From Lachnospiraceae bacterium (lineage in GTDB: Bacteria; Bacillota; Clostridia; Lachnospirales; Lachnospiraceae): a stretch of DNA of 64,000 nucleotides. Of the stretch, positions 16,870 through 26,106 are shown in pieces; positions within the stretch are counted from its first letter, which is position 1, and the number at the start of each line of letters is the position of its first letter. Made by a program: the position numbers and the translations under genes. The notes below the pieces were generated by a model. The model was not told where the DNA came from. It saw nothing but the letters and a program-made list of their open reading frames with translations, and did not search any database. The stretch is from contig CAAFXE010000398.1 in NCBI GenBank assembly GCA_900766915.1, positions 7,499 through 71,498 of the forward strand, given 5' to 3'.

Positions 16870-17535
16870 ATGCAGTTTAGTGAAGATTTAATCAGACAGA
16901 TTACAGAAGAAATTGTCCGCCAGCTCAATGCAGGGGAGAGAGAAGAAAGCTATAAAGGAAATTCTCTGGCCGGTAAGGATCGTATTAATGAAAAGAAAAC
17001 TTCCTATAAGGATTACCCGAAGGCAAAGCAGGGAACTGATCCGAAGGAAGTGGTGATCGGTGTCGGTGCAGCTTTCCAGAGAGAAATTAAAAAGACCATT
17101 AACGGCATCCCGTTGGAAGACGTTTTGAAAAATGTGAAAGCCGGTATTGAAGAAGAAGGTATGACGCCAAGAGTTGTAAAAATTCTGGACACCTCTGATG
17201 TATGCTTCATGGCTTTGGAAGCAGCAAAAATTTCCGGTTCCGGAATCGGCATTGGGATCCAGTCCAAGGGTACCACAGTTATCCATCAGAAGGATCTTTA
17301 CCCGTTATCCAATCTGGAACTGTTCCCGCAGGCTCCATTGATGGATCTGGAGACCTATCGTAAGATTGGGAAGAATGCGGCAAAATATGTGAAGGGCGAG
17401 CAGGTTGTGCCGGTACCATGTACCAATGACCCGATGTCCCGTCCGAAATATCAGGTAAAAGCCGCAATCATGCATATTGCAGAGACAGAACAGTTAGACC
17501 CAGAGATGGGAATCATTGAATGGGAGGAAAGATAA
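16870..17535 (+). CDS. pduD: Diol/glycerol dehydratase, medium subunit
   Basis: A 221-residue subunit that, with the large subunit, binds the B12 cofactor. Start chosen at ATG 16870 after GGGGGTG; the open frame reaches further back into pduC but without a start signal. Residues about 1-18 (MQFSEDLIRQITEEIVRQLN region) form an amphipathic helix like the encapsulation peptide known on PduD from microcompartments, then a low-complexity linker, then the conserved core from VVIGVGAAFQREIKKTINGI. No shell genes are in the window, which makes the retained peptide notable. Confidence 0.95.
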   Translation: MQFSEDLIRQITEEIVRQLNAGEREESYKGNSLAGKDRINEKKTSYKDYPKAKQGTDPKEVVIGVGAAFQREIKKTINGIPLEDVLKNVKAGIEEEGMTPRVVKILDTSDVCFMALEAAKISGSGIGIGIQSKGTTVIHQKDLYPLSNLELFPQAPLMDLETYRKIGKNAAKYVKGEQVVPVPCTNDPMSRPKYQVKAAIMHIAETEQLDPEMGIIEWEER

Positions 17536-17928
17536 ATGCGTTACCCATTAGGTGAATACGAAAAAGACCGGATTACTTCCAAAACAGGAAAACGTCTGGA
17601 AGATATTACTTTAGATGAAGTATTAAAAAATCATGTACAGGCAGATGACATTAAGATCTCCAAGGAAATGTTAAGAGCTCAGGGACAGGTTGCAAAAGAA
17701 GCAGGCAATGATCCTATGGAAAAGAATTTTGAAAGAGCAGCTGAGCTGGTAGACGTTCCGGATGATGTGATCTTAAAAATGTATGATAAACTCAGACCAA
17801 ATCGTTCCACAAAGCTGGAACTGGTGCTGATGGCAAAAGAATTGTTAGAAACTTACAATGCAAAAAACTGTGCAAAGCTTGTATTAGAAGCTGCAGAAGT
17901 TTATGAGAAAAGAGGAATTCTGCTTTGA
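17536..17928 (+). CDS. pduE: Diol/glycerol dehydratase, small subunit
   Basis: A 130-residue all-helical subunit with the family blocks YPLGEYEKDRITSKTGK, DDIKISKEMLRAQGQVA and LRPNRSTKLELVLMAKEL. It completes the (alpha-beta-gamma)2 enzyme. Its ATG follows the pduD stop with no gap (TAAATG), and AGGAAAG upstream serves as the binding site. Its own stop overlaps the start codon of the next gene, so the subunits and the reactivase are translationally coupled. Confidence 0.95.
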   Translation: MRYPLGEYEKDRITSKTGKRLEDITLDEVLKNHVQADDIKISKEMLRAQGQVAKEAGNDPMEKNFERAAELVDVPDDVILKMYDKLRPNRSTKLELVLMAKELLETYNAKNCAKLVLEAAEVYEKRGILL

Positions 17929-19736
17929 AACTGGTTGCGGGTGTAGACATTGGCAATTCCACAACAGAAGTATGTGTCGGAGAGCTTGGAAGTGACAGAC
18001 GACTGAGCTTTTTGACCGGTGCTTCATGTCCAACGACGGGAACGAAGGGTACGGTCGTTAATATTCATGGAATCAAAAGTGCATTAAAGACCGCCATGGC
18101 AAAGGTAGGCAGAGAGGTATCCGAAATCTCACTGGTCCGCTTAAATGAGGCGGCACCGGTCATTGGAGATACTGCCATGGAAACACTGACGGAGACCATT
18201 ATTACGGACTCCTCCATGATCGGTCATAATCCATCTACACCGGCCGGAGCAGGTCAGGCAGTGGGGAGACTGCTTTCCATGGATCATTTGGAGAAGGCAG
18301 AGGCAGGGGTACCTTATATTTTGACCGTGTCAAAAGCCTACCCTTACGAAACAGTGGCAAAGGCAGTGAACGATCTGGCGAAGGTTCTTATCATTACCGG
18401 TCTGATCTTACAGGCAGATGAGGCGGTTTTGGTATATAACCGTCTTGATAAAAAGCTTCCCATCATTGACGAAGTAAAATATATTGAAAAGGTTCCGGAT
18501 GGAGAGCAGGCGGCCATCGAGGTTGCACTGGAAGGGCAGACCATCAGAATGCTGTCAAACCCCTATGGAATTGCGACTCTTTTGGGACTGGATGCAGAAC
18601 AGACAAAAAATGTTACCCCCATTGCCAAGAGCCTGATTGGCAAGCGCAGTGCGGTAGTGATCGAAACTCCCAATGGAAATGTGCGGGAGAATGTGCTTCC
18701 GGCAGGAGAAATCTACTTGGAAGCCGAAAAAAGTGCCGGCATCAATCTGGATGAGGGTGCTGAAAAAATCATGAACCTGATCTCAGATGCGGGAGAAATT
18801 TACGACATCAGCGGTCAGGCAGATACCAACGTGGGAAATATGTTTACCCGTATTAAGCACGGCATGAGTGATATCAGCGGAGAAATCCGTGAGGATATCA
18901 AGGTTACCGATATTCTGGCAGTGGATACTCTGGCACCGGTAAAAATTTCAGGTGCACTGGCAGGAGAGACCTGCCTGGAAAAGGCAGTGGGCATTGCCGC
19001 TATGGTAAAGACCCAGCAGCTTCCTATGCAGAAAATCGCGGAGCAGCTGGAAAAAGATTTACAGTGTAAAGTGGTAGTAGCCGGTGTAGAAGCCGTGATG
19101 GCAAGCCTTGGAGCACTGACCACACCGGGCACCAGATTGCCGTTGGCAATCCTTGATATGGGTGGTGGCTCTACAGACGCAGCAGTCATTCATGAGGATG
19201 GTCGTGTGGAAATGACCCATCAGGCAGGCGCCGGAGAACTGGTATCCATGCTGATCCAGACAGAGCTTGGATTGGAAGATCGCCATATGGCAGAGCAGAT
19301 CAAGAAATATCCTCTGGCAAAGGTGGAGAGTCTTTTCCATATGAGAATGGAAAACGGACAGATGACCTTTGTGGCAGATTCCATCGATCCGAGATTTTAT
19401 GGAAGAGTTGTTCTTTTATCCGAAGCAGGATTGATCCGTATGGAAAAAGATATTCCCATGGAAAAGATCGTGCAGGTGCGAAGAGAAGCAAAGAAAAAAG
19501 TATTTGTGACCAATGCATTCCGTGCACTGAAGAAAGTCGCACCGGAGCATAATCTGAAAAATATTTCCAATGTGGTACTGGTTGGCGGTTCCGCAGAGGA
19601 TTTTGAAATTCCGGAAATGCTTATGGAAGAGTTTGCAAATTACCGAATCGTGTGCGGCAGAGGAAATATCAGAGGAACAGAAGGACCGAGAAATGCAGTT
19701 GCAACAGGTCTGGTTCTGTCATATATGGGAGAATGA
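17925..19736 (+). CDS. pduG: Diol dehydratase reactivase, large subunit
   Basis: A 603-residue actin/Hsp70-like ATPase (AGVDIGNSTTEVCVGE phosphate-1 loop at 4-19; ILDMGGGSTDAAVI about 400-413). It exchanges damaged cobalamin for fresh adenosylcobalamin in the inactivated dehydratase. The start is a TTG at 17925 overlapping the pduE stop as TTGA; the normal family N-terminus (xLVAGVDIGN) begins right there, so the rare start is well supported. It works with the small reactivase subunit encoded 2 bp downstream. Confidence 0.94.
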   Translation: MKLVAGVDIGNSTTEVCVGELGSDRRLSFLTGASCPTTGTKGTVVNIHGIKSALKTAMAKVGREVSEISLVRLNEAAPVIGDTAMETLTETIITDSSMIGHNPSTPAGAGQAVGRLLSMDHLEKAEAGVPYILTVSKAYPYETVAKAVNDLAKVLIITGLILQADEAVLVYNRLDKKLPIIDEVKYIEKVPDGEQAAIEVALEGQTIRMLSNPYGIATLLGLDAEQTKNVTPIAKSLIGKRSAVVIETPNGNVRENVLPAGEIYLEAEKSAGINLDEGAEKIMNLISDAGEIYDISGQADTNVGNMFTRIKHGMSDISGEIREDIKVTDILAVDTLAPVKISGALAGETCLEKAVGIAAMVKTQQLPMQKIAEQLEKDLQCKVVVAGVEAVMASLGALTTPGTRLPLAILDMGGGSTDAAVIHEDGRVEMTHQAGAGELVSMLIQTELGLEDRHMAEQIKKYPLAKVESLFHMRMENGQMTFVADSIDPRFYGRVVLLSEAGLIRMEKDIPMEKIVQVRREAKKKVFVTNAFRALKKVAPEHNLKNISNVVLVGGSAEDFEIPEMLMEEFANYRIVCGRGNIRGTEGPRNAVATGLVLSYMGE

Positions 19737-19738
19737 GT

Positions 19739-20071
19739 ATGATCGTAAAGAAACCTTCCATATTTATTTATACAAATCATCCCAATCAGAGGCTGCTTGG
19801 AGAAGTCTGTGCCGGAATCGAAGAAGAGGGTGTATTTTTCGAGGTATTTGAAAGAGATACCGGTGACATTGATACCCTCGCTTTTGAAGCGGCAAATGAT
19901 TCTATGATGGGCTCAGGAATCGGGATGGATCAAAATCAGGTAGCACTTCAGATGAAGGGAATTTCCAAAGGAAAAAATGTGGAGTTTTATGAAATGCCCG
20001 ATGAGGTGCAGTGCCGTAAAATTGGTGCAAACAGTGCCAGAGCAATCAAAAAGATGCCATTTAAATCATAA
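19739..20071 (+). CDS. pduH: Diol dehydratase reactivase, small subunit
   Basis: A 110-residue protein with KPSIFIYTNHPNQRLLGEVC and the metal-binding-type core GVFFEVFERDTGDIDTLAFE followed by SMMGSGIGMDQNQVAL, resembling the beta domain of the dehydratase medium subunit, with which it competes. Start ATG 19739, two bases after the pduG stop. Length fits the family. Confidence 0.9.
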   Translation: MIVKKPSIFIYTNHPNQRLLGEVCAGIEEEGVFFEVFERDTGDIDTLAFEAANDSMMGSGIGMDQNQVALQMKGISKGKNVEFYEMPDEVQCRKIGANSARAIKKMPFKS

Positions 20072-20090
20072 ATATCAGAAAGGTCAGCCT

Positions 20091-20591
20091 ATGAAAGTTT
20101 ATACGAAGGGTGGAGATGCAGGGTTTACTTCTCTGTTAAATAACTCCCGGGTTTCAAAAACAGATGACAGAATTGAATTGCTGGGAACCATTGATGAACT
20201 GAACAGTCATTTGGGACTGGCAAAGGTTGTGGCAGATGATGCGTTAAAAGAAGATCTTTGTACAGTGCAGCGCACACTCATGAAGCTTATGGCGGGGGTG
20301 GCTTCTACTGCCTCAGGAAATTATAAGATGAGTGAAGCAGAAACCACTGTATTAGAAGAAAAAATTGACAGGATGGAAGCTTCTTTTTCAAGAACAAAAG
20401 ACTTTGTTCTCTATGGCGGATGTGAGCTTTCCGCCAGACTGGATGTAGCAAGAGCCGTTGCCAGAAGAGCGGAGCGGCAGTTTTGTCGTGTGGCAAAATA
20501 TCATGATGTAGATCTTCAGGCACAGAAGTATCTGAATCGTCTGGCAGATTATCTGTATATCTGTGCAAGATACGCAGATCGTGATTCATGA
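20091..20591 (+). CDS. pduO: PduO-type cob(I)alamin adenosyltransferase
   Basis: A 166-residue protein making adenosylcobalamin from cob(I)alamin and ATP. The N-terminal ATP-binding signature YTKGGDAGFTSLLNN, then RIELLGTIDELNSHLG, and the ARAVARRAERQ and NRLADYLYICAR helices are all present. It contains only the catalytic domain, not the C-terminal heme-binding domain of longer PduO proteins. As the last gene of the operon it supplies the coenzyme that the dehydratase and reactivase need. Start ATG 20091 after AGAAAGG. Confidence 0.93.
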   Translation: MKVYTKGGDAGFTSLLNNSRVSKTDDRIELLGTIDELNSHLGLAKVVADDALKEDLCTVQRTLMKLMAGVASTASGNYKMSEAETTVLEEKIDRMEASFSRTKDFVLYGGCELSARLDVARAVARRAERQFCRVAKYHDVDLQAQKYLNRLADYLYICARYADRDS

Positions 20592-20705
20592 GCAATGCCC
20601 AAATCCGGTACATTTACAAAAAGGTAAATCTTCAGAAGCCATCATTTAGAAGACCCTGAATAGATACGAAATAAGAAAAAATTCACAGATAACACAGGTG
20701 TCAGT

Positions 20706-22835
20706 ATGAGAAACTGGTTTAAGAAAAATAAAATATTCAGCTTTGTTCTGGCAACCGCATTGTCACTATTTGTTTTGCTGATTTTTTTGTATGATTTTAG
20801 TACAATTCTCACAGTAAACGAAACTAAACGTGGATATGAGGAATTGGAAAGCACAGTACAGAATCATTTACATATCATTGAAAATCGGATTGAACAGTAT
20901 TTCCTGGTATTGGAAAAGGATGCACTTTTACTTGAGAAAGAAGAACTGACTTTGGAAAGAAATCAGGAATTACTTCAGGAGATCAAAGAGCTTCCTGAAA
21001 TACAATTTGACAGTCTTGGAATTACTGATGAAACAGGCAGAGCAGTGTTATCCACGGGAGAATATGCATTTGTAAAAAATAAGGAATACTATAAAGCTGC
21101 AATGTCCGGGAAAAACTACATATTGGTGGAAAATCAGGATGAAAATCCGGTAGCTGTGGTAAGTGTTCCCATTTTTGATAACCAGGGCAAGGTGAAGGGC
21201 GTTTTATTTGGAAAAGAACCTCTTGAAGATATGGGTTTGTTTGACCATATTTTAAAAGAAGAAACAAGAGGACATATACAGCTTTTAGATCAGGATGATA
21301 ACTGCGTATGGAATATTCAGGGGAGAAGGAGAATCGGACAGATTATCGTAAAATATCCTGTTTCAAACAGCGATCTGTACCTGTATGAGGGAACGGACAA
21401 GGAGTATATTAATCAGACAGTAAGATACTATCAAAAAGATATGCTTTATCTGACGATCAAATTGGTTTGTCTGTGTGCAACTATGATTGGTCTGTATATT
21501 TCTCATACATTAAAAGAACGCAAACGTATTGAAGCACTGTACAAAAAACTAAGTATCAGCGAAGAGGTTTATCGTGTCACAGCGGAACATAGTAATCAGT
21601 GTATCTTTACCTATGACCTGTTAACAAATCAGATTGAATTTTTGAATGATAAATATAAAGAATTTGGCTTTAGCAGCCGGTGGCTTGATGTTTCAACACT
21701 GCTGAAAGACTTTGAAAAAGAAAGTGTTGCCAATTACCATAAGCTGAGGCATCTTGTTGCTTCCGTGAAGCATCACGTTCCGGAAATGGAAAAAGAAATC
21801 CTGGTGAAGATTAATGGAGAAAATCGTTGCCTTAAGGTTCTGGTGGTTAATTTATTTGATGAAAAACAGCTGTTTTTACGTTCGCTGGGCATGATAGAGG
21901 ATATCACGGAACAAAAAGAAAATGCCATGATGATGAAAAGGGAGCAGAATTTCCGTAAATCACTGTTAGCTGACTGTCTCGGATATGTGGAATTAAACGT
22001 CAATGAAGACATGGTGTTGGAAAACTCTTTCCAGGGTGAAATTCAGGAAAACGTCAGAGGTTCTTTTACAAAGTTGATAGAGTTCTATGTTGACAGAAAA
22101 GTACTTCCTGAATATCAGGCCGAGGTTTTACGTCAGATGTCCAGACAAACCATTAAGGATAACTTTAAAAAAGGTATCTATGAATGTGTAGTTGAGTACC
22201 AGACAAGGGAATCAGATGGAACGATTTGCTGGACTGCCTGCGATATTCGTACAAAGCAGGAAGAAGACAGGAAAGAGCTGACCGCATATTTGGTATATCG
22301 AAATATAGACGCAAAGAAAAAGGAGCAATTAAGACTTCAGGAAGAAGCATCTTTAGATGCACTTACCAAAGCTTTGAAAAGAAAAGCTGCGGCTGAAATG
22401 ATCAACCGGATACTTCAAAAACCTCTGGCAGAGGGATATTGTCATGTATTTATGCTGCTGGATATGGATAACTTTAAAAAATTAAATGACACGTTAGGGC
22501 ATATCACCGGAGACCAGGCATTGATTGATCTGGTGAAGACGGCAAAACAAAACTGTCGTGTCAGTGATCTGGTTTGCCGTTTAGGAGGAGATGAATTTAT
22601 TGTTTTCCTTCCGGATGTTGCCAAAGAGAACGTGGCTGGTAAGGCAGAGGTTCTTTTAAAGGCTCTTAGATTTTCTTATGAAAAAGACGGAAATAAAGTA
22701 TCCACCTCGGTTTCTATAGGTGTTTCTTTAGCTCCGAATCAGGGAATATGTTTTAATGATTTATATGCGGCAGCAGATAAAGCATTATACAGGGCAAAGA
22801 CAAGTCAGAAGGGTACTTATTGTATTTTTGAATGA
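20706..22835 (+). CDS. Membrane-bound diguanylate cyclase with extracellular sensor
   Basis: A 709-residue protein: TM helix (about 10-32), extracytoplasmic sensor of about 210 residues (dCACHE-like, with GITDETGRAVLSTGEYAFVK), second TM (about 247-265), two PAS-like regions (about 280-400 and 415-540) and a C-terminal GGDEF domain (about 550-705). The active-site motif GGDEF is intact (VCRLGGDEFIVFLP), as is an RVSD inhibitory I-site exactly five residues upstream, so it should make c-di-GMP and be product-inhibited. No EAL domain. It is separated from the pdu operon by 114 bp; a regulatory link is not evident. Confidence 0.9.
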   Translation: MRNWFKKNKIFSFVLATALSLFVLLIFLYDFSTILTVNETKRGYEELESTVQNHLHIIENRIEQYFLVLEKDALLLEKEELTLERNQELLQEIKELPEIQFDSLGITDETGRAVLSTGEYAFVKNKEYYKAAMSGKNYILVENQDENPVAVVSVPIFDNQGKVKGVLFGKEPLEDMGLFDHILKEETRGHIQLLDQDDNCVWNIQGRRRIGQIIVKYPVSNSDLYLYEGTDKEYINQTVRYYQKDMLYLTIKLVCLCATMIGLYISHTLKERKRIEALYKKLSISEEVYRVTAEHSNQCIFTYDLLTNQIEFLNDKYKEFGFSSRWLDVSTLLKDFEKESVANYHKLRHLVASVKHHVPEMEKEILVKINGENRCLKVLVVNLFDEKQLFLRSLGMIEDITEQKENAMMMKREQNFRKSLLADCLGYVELNVNEDMVLENSFQGEIQENVRGSFTKLIEFYVDRKVLPEYQAEVLRQMSRQTIKDNFKKGIYECVVEYQTRESDGTICWTACDIRTKQEEDRKELTAYLVYRNIDAKKKEQLRLQEEASLDALTKALKRKAAAEMINRILQKPLAEGYCHVFMLLDMDNFKKLNDTLGHITGDQALIDLVKTAKQNCRVSDLVCRLGGDEFIVFLPDVAKENVAGKAEVLLKALRFSYEKDGNKVSTSVSIGVSLAPNQGICFNDLYAAADKALYRAKTSQKGTYCIFE

Positions 22836-22907
22836 AACACTTGACAGCCAGCCACAAAAAAGGTATCCTTAGTAAAGTGGTTTTGGCCATGGGATTTCAC
22901 ACTTTAA

Positions 22908-22980
22908 CGGGGTGTGGCTCAGGTGGTAGAGCGCTAGACTGGGGGTCTAGAGGCCGCAAGTTCAAGTCTTGTCACTCCGA
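22908..22980 (+). tRNA. tRNA-Pro (anticodon GGG)
   Basis: A 73-nt cloverleaf: acceptor CGGGGTG/CACTCCG with one G-T pair, D-arm GCTC..GAGC, anticodon stem CTAGA/TCTAG with loop CTGGGGG (GGG at positions 34-36), T-arm with TTCAAGT, discriminator A. CCA is not encoded. A strong promoter lies upstream: TTGACA at 22841-22846, a 17-bp spacer, TATCCT at 22864-22869. Confidence 0.95.
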
Positions 22981-22992
22981 TGAATGTTGAAA

Positions 22993-23046
22993 AGTTAAAA
23001 GAAGGTGGTGAGAGTCCGAAAGGAATCTCACCACCTTCTTTTAACT
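22993..23046 (+). terminator. Long hairpin terminator after tRNA-Pro
   Basis: A perfect 21-bp stem, arms 22993-23013 and 23026-23046 around GTCCGAAAGGAA, with AAAAGAAGG/CCTTCTTTT; the 3' arm supplies the T-rich tail. Confidence 0.8.
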
Positions 23047-23055
23047 GGTTTTATG

Positions 23056-23124
23056 GTTTACAATAGAACATTGTAAACCATAAATAAATATATAGTTTAC
23101 AATAATTGGCAGATATGCTATGAT
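23056..23124 (+). promoter_or_regulatory. BirA operator overlapping the bioY promoter
   Basis: TTGTAAAC at 23071-23078, 16 bp, GTTTACAA at 23095-23102: the published Firmicutes BirA box (dyad with a 15-16 bp gap). An extra GTTTACAA half-site lies at 23056-23063. The promoter is embedded: TTTACA (-35, 23096-23101), a 17-bp spacer, TATGAT (-10, 23119-23124). BirA bound to biotinyl-AMP would block the polymerase, so bioY-birA is autoregulated by biotin. Confidence 0.88.
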
Positions 23125-23167
23125 AACTCCGGCTTAAATAAAAATATATCAGACGGAGGAATTAAAA

Positions 23168-23722
23168 ATGTCAACAAAATCTAAAATCACAACGAAAGAT
23201 ATGGCCTACATTGCCCTGTTTGCAGTCATCATAGCAATCTGTTCATGGCTGTCTGTTCCGGCAACGATTCCCTTCACTCTGCAGACCTTTGGTATTTTCT
23301 TAACCGTAGGTGTACTGGGTGGAAAACGTGGAACTTTATCTGTTCTTATTTATCTGTTGTTAGGAATCATTGGAATTCCTGTATTTTCAGGATTTACCGG
23401 AGGAGTCGGCAGACTGCTTGGAACCACAGGCGGATATATCATTGGTTTTCTGCTTTCTGCAATGGTGATGTGGGCAATGGAACAGTTTTTAGGGAAGAAA
23501 AGATGGGTTCTTGCAATCTCCATGTTATTGGGGCTCATTGTATGTTATGCTTTTGGAACTATGTGGTTTATGTTTGTCTATGCCAATAGTACCGGACCGA
23601 TTGGAGTGTGGACAGCACTGGGATGGTGCGTATTTCCATACATCATTCCTGATCTGATCAAGATTGCACTTGCACTGGTGCTTTGTAAAAAGCTTGCACA
23701 GATTATTCAGATTCATTCATAG
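23168..23722 (+). CDS. bioY: Biotin ECF transporter S component BioY
   Basis: A 184-residue integral membrane protein with about six helices. Family blocks are DMAYIALFAVIIAICSWLSV, PFTLQTFGIFLTVGVLGGKR and GVGRLLGTTGGYIIGFL (substrate pocket). It takes up biotin with the shared ECF energizing module, not encoded here. GACGGAGGA precedes the ATG. It is co-transcribed with birA, 8 bp downstream, under the BirA operator. No biotin biosynthesis genes are seen, in keeping with a biotin scavenger. Confidence 0.95.
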   Translation: MSTKSKITTKDMAYIALFAVIIAICSWLSVPATIPFTLQTFGIFLTVGVLGGKRGTLSVLIYLLLGIIGIPVFSGFTGGVGRLLGTTGGYIIGFLLSAMVMWAMEQFLGKKRWVLAISMLLGLIVCYAFGTMWFMFVYANSTGPIGVWTALGWCVFPYIIPDLIKIALALVLCKKLAQIIQIHS

Positions 23723-23730
23723 GAGGGAAA

Positions 23731-24702
23731 ATGACAACCAGGGAAAAACTTTTAGAACTATTTGAATCTCATAAAGGCTGCTATTTTTCAGGAGAAGAAA
23801 TTGCAAGGGAGCTTTGCGTTTCCAGAGCAGCAGTCTGGAAGGCAGTGAAAAGCCTTAGAAATGAGGGTTATGAAATAGATGCAGTGACAAATAAGGGTTA
23901 CTGTCTTTCCACGGGGACGGACATTCTGTCCTCTTGTGGAATTCGAAGATATTTAAGCCTGGCATGTCAGGATATGGAGTTTGTGATCCTTAACACAGCA
24001 GAGTCAACCAATTCTCTGGTACGGGAAAAAGCAAATCAGGGGGCATTGGAAGGTTACACCCTTATCTCTAATGAGCAGACAAAAGGCCGGGGACGCTACG
24101 GACGCCAATTTTTTTCCCCTGAGGAAAGCGGCGTTTATCTGAGCATTTTGCTCCGGCCTTCCGCCTGTTCGGCTTCTTTGGCACTTAAGTTTACGACCAT
24201 GGCTGCAGTTGCCATGTGTGAGGCAATCGAAGAAGTGTCAGGGGAATCAGCCCGGATCAAATGGGTGAATGATATTTATGTAAAAGGGAAAAAAGTCTGT
24301 GGAATTTTGACGGAAGCTTCCCTGGATCTGGAAAGCAGAATGTTAGAATATGCAGTATTAGGAGTGGGAGTGAATGTATACCCGCCACAGGGAGGATTTC
24401 CCGAGGAGCTCCTGCAGATTGCAGGAGCAATTTTTGACTCCACCAGACAGGATGCAAAAAATCAGCTTGTAGCTGCTTTCGCGAATCACTTTATGGAATA
24501 TTACAGGTCTGATAATTCCGACTATATAGAAAAGTATCGAAACAGGAATCTTGTCATCGGAAAAACGGTGGTTTTTCGGGGCGATCAACAGGAAAGAAGC
24601 GTCACTGTCCGTGGAATTGATGAGCAGTGCAGGCTGATCGTACAAGACGAAAAAGGAGAGATCTCACATCTTTCCTATGGGGAAGTTGATTTTACCGGGT
24701 AG
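23731..24702 (+). CDS. birA: Bifunctional biotin-protein ligase and repressor BirA
   Basis: A 323-residue group II ligase: N-terminal winged helix (about 1-60; FSGEEIARELCVSRAAVWKA), catalytic domain with the biotinyl-AMP motif GRGRYG (in TKGRGRYGRQFFSP) and KWVNDIYVKGKKVCGILTE, and a C-terminal SH3-like domain (about 275-323). It biotinylates carboxylase subunits and represses bioY at the operator above when biotin is plentiful. Its last 28 bp overlap the end of the convergent purF. Confidence 0.95.
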   Translation: MTTREKLLELFESHKGCYFSGEEIARELCVSRAAVWKAVKSLRNEGYEIDAVTNKGYCLSTGTDILSSCGIRRYLSLACQDMEFVILNTAESTNSLVREKANQGALEGYTLISNEQTKGRGRYGRQFFSPEESGVYLSILLRPSACSASLALKFTTMAAVAMCEAIEEVSGESARIKWVNDIYVKGKKVCGILTEASLDLESRMLEYAVLGVGVNVYPPQGGFPEELLQIAGAIFDSTRQDAKNQLVAAFANHFMEYYRSDNSDYIEKYRNRNLVIGKTVVFRGDQQERSVTVRGIDEQCRLIVQDEKGEISHLSYGEVDFTG

Positions 24703-26072
24703 TTTCCGTCAAAGCAGGCTTTGCAGATTGGCAGATCGCCTACCATTTTCTGAAAATCCTCGATGTGAAGATATCCTAAGGAATCAGCGCCAATGCCCTG
24801 GCAGATTTCCTCCGGCGTGTGGCTGGAGGCGATGAGCTGATGGTTGCTTGGTACATCGGTTCCGTAGTAGCATGGGTGAAGAAATGGCGGGGAACTGATG
24901 CGGACATGGACTTCCCTGGCCCCTGCTTTTTTAAGCATGGTGATCAGCTTTGCAATGGTCGTTCCCCGGACAATGGAATCGTCCACAAGTACAATTCTTT
25001 TATCTTTTACAATTCCCGGAATGATATTTAATTTAATCTGTACGGCAGATTCCCGCTCTTTCTGGGTGGGCTTGATAAAGGTACGTCCCACATAGCTGTT
25101 CTTATAGAAGATTGGCTCAAAGGGGATGCCCGATTCTTTGGAATATCCTAATGCGGCGGTAAGACCGGAGTCCGGAACACCTGCCACCAGATCGGCTTCT
25201 ACCGGATGGGACTGTGCCAGAGCTCTTCCCGCACGGATCCTTGCATCGTAAATGTTGATGCCATCCATGGACGAATCCAGTCTTGCAAAATAAATGTATT
25301 CAAAAATACAGTGGGCATGTTCTTTTTGGGGAAGATGCTGAATGCTTGTAATCTCATTTCCGGAAATGGTGATAATCTCTCCCGGTTCGATATCCCGGAC
25401 ATAATCGGCTCCGATGGCATGAAGTGCACAGGTTTCAGAGGCAAGACAGTAGCTGCCGCCTCGCATTCCCAGACAGAGCGGCTTTAATCCCCAGGGGTCA
25501 CGGACACCGATCAGCTTCTGAGGACTCATGATGATGAGTGCAAAACCACCCTTTAATTTGGCAGCGGTCTGATAAACGGCGGTCTCAATATTGGGAGTTT
25601 TGGTCCGCTCCAGGGCCACCTGATAGGTAATGATCTCCGAATCGGTAGTAGAGTGAAAAATGGCACCGTTTTGCTGCAGATTGCCCTTTAATTCTTCAAT
25701 ATTCGTAAGGTTTCCGTTATGTACCAAAGCCAGGGTTCCCTTAAAATAATTAATGGCAATGGGCTGGGCATTTTTAGCGGTGCTTTCTCCTGTGGTAGAG
25801 TAACGGACATGTCCAATGCCAATGTTCCCGGACAGTTCAGAGAGAATTTCCGGAGTAAACACATCATTTACCAGTCCCATATCCTTATGGCAGGTCAGAT
25901 TTCCCAAAGGTCCGGCTGTGTTGCATACCGCAATTCCTGCAGATTCCTGACCACGGTGCTGCAGTGCACAAAGTCCATAATAAATGGAGTTTGCCACATG
26001 CTCCCCGGTATGATCAAGGATTCCGAAGACCCCACATTCTTCCTTAGGTTTATCAAATTCAAAATCAAACAT
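24675..26072 (-). CDS. purF: Amidophosphoribosyltransferase
   Basis: A 465-residue enzyme of the first committed purine step: PRPP plus glutamine to phosphoribosylamine. A 12-residue propeptide (MFDFEFDKPKEE) precedes the nucleophile Cys13 in CGVFGI, as in Bacillus-type PurF; the Ntn glutaminase domain includes GIGHVRYSTTG and HNGNLTN. The C-terminal PRTase domain has the PRPP loop IVLVDDSIVRGTT. Cysteines that could hold a 4Fe-4S cluster (CYYGTD, CKACFDG region) are present. The gene is monocistronic and convergent with birA, with a promoter and leader hairpin upstream. Confidence 0.95.
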   Translation of the reverse strand: MFDFEFDKPKEECGVFGILDHTGEHVANSIYYGLCALQHRGQESAGIAVCNTAGPLGNLTCHKDMGLVNDVFTPEILSELSGNIGIGHVRYSTTGESTAKNAQPIAINYFKGTLALVHNGNLTNIEELKGNLQQNGAIFHSTTDSEIITYQVALERTKTPNIETAVYQTAAKLKGGFALIIMSPQKLIGVRDPWGLKPLCLGMRGGSYCLASETCALHAIGADYVRDIEPGEIITISGNEITSIQHLPQKEHAHCIFEYIYFARLDSSMDGINIYDARIRAGRALAQSHPVEADLVAGVPDSGLTAALGYSKESGIPFEPIFYKNSYVGRTFIKPTQKERESAVQIKLNIIPGIVKDKRIVLVDDSIVRGTTIAKLITMLKKAGAREVHVRISSPPFLHPCYYGTDVPSNHQLIASSHTPEEICQGIGADSLGYLHIEDFQKMVGDLPICKACFDGNYPVKSTSP

Positions 26073-26106
26073 TTATTTGTCTCCTTTGTGTTAGTTTGGA
26101 TTTCCA

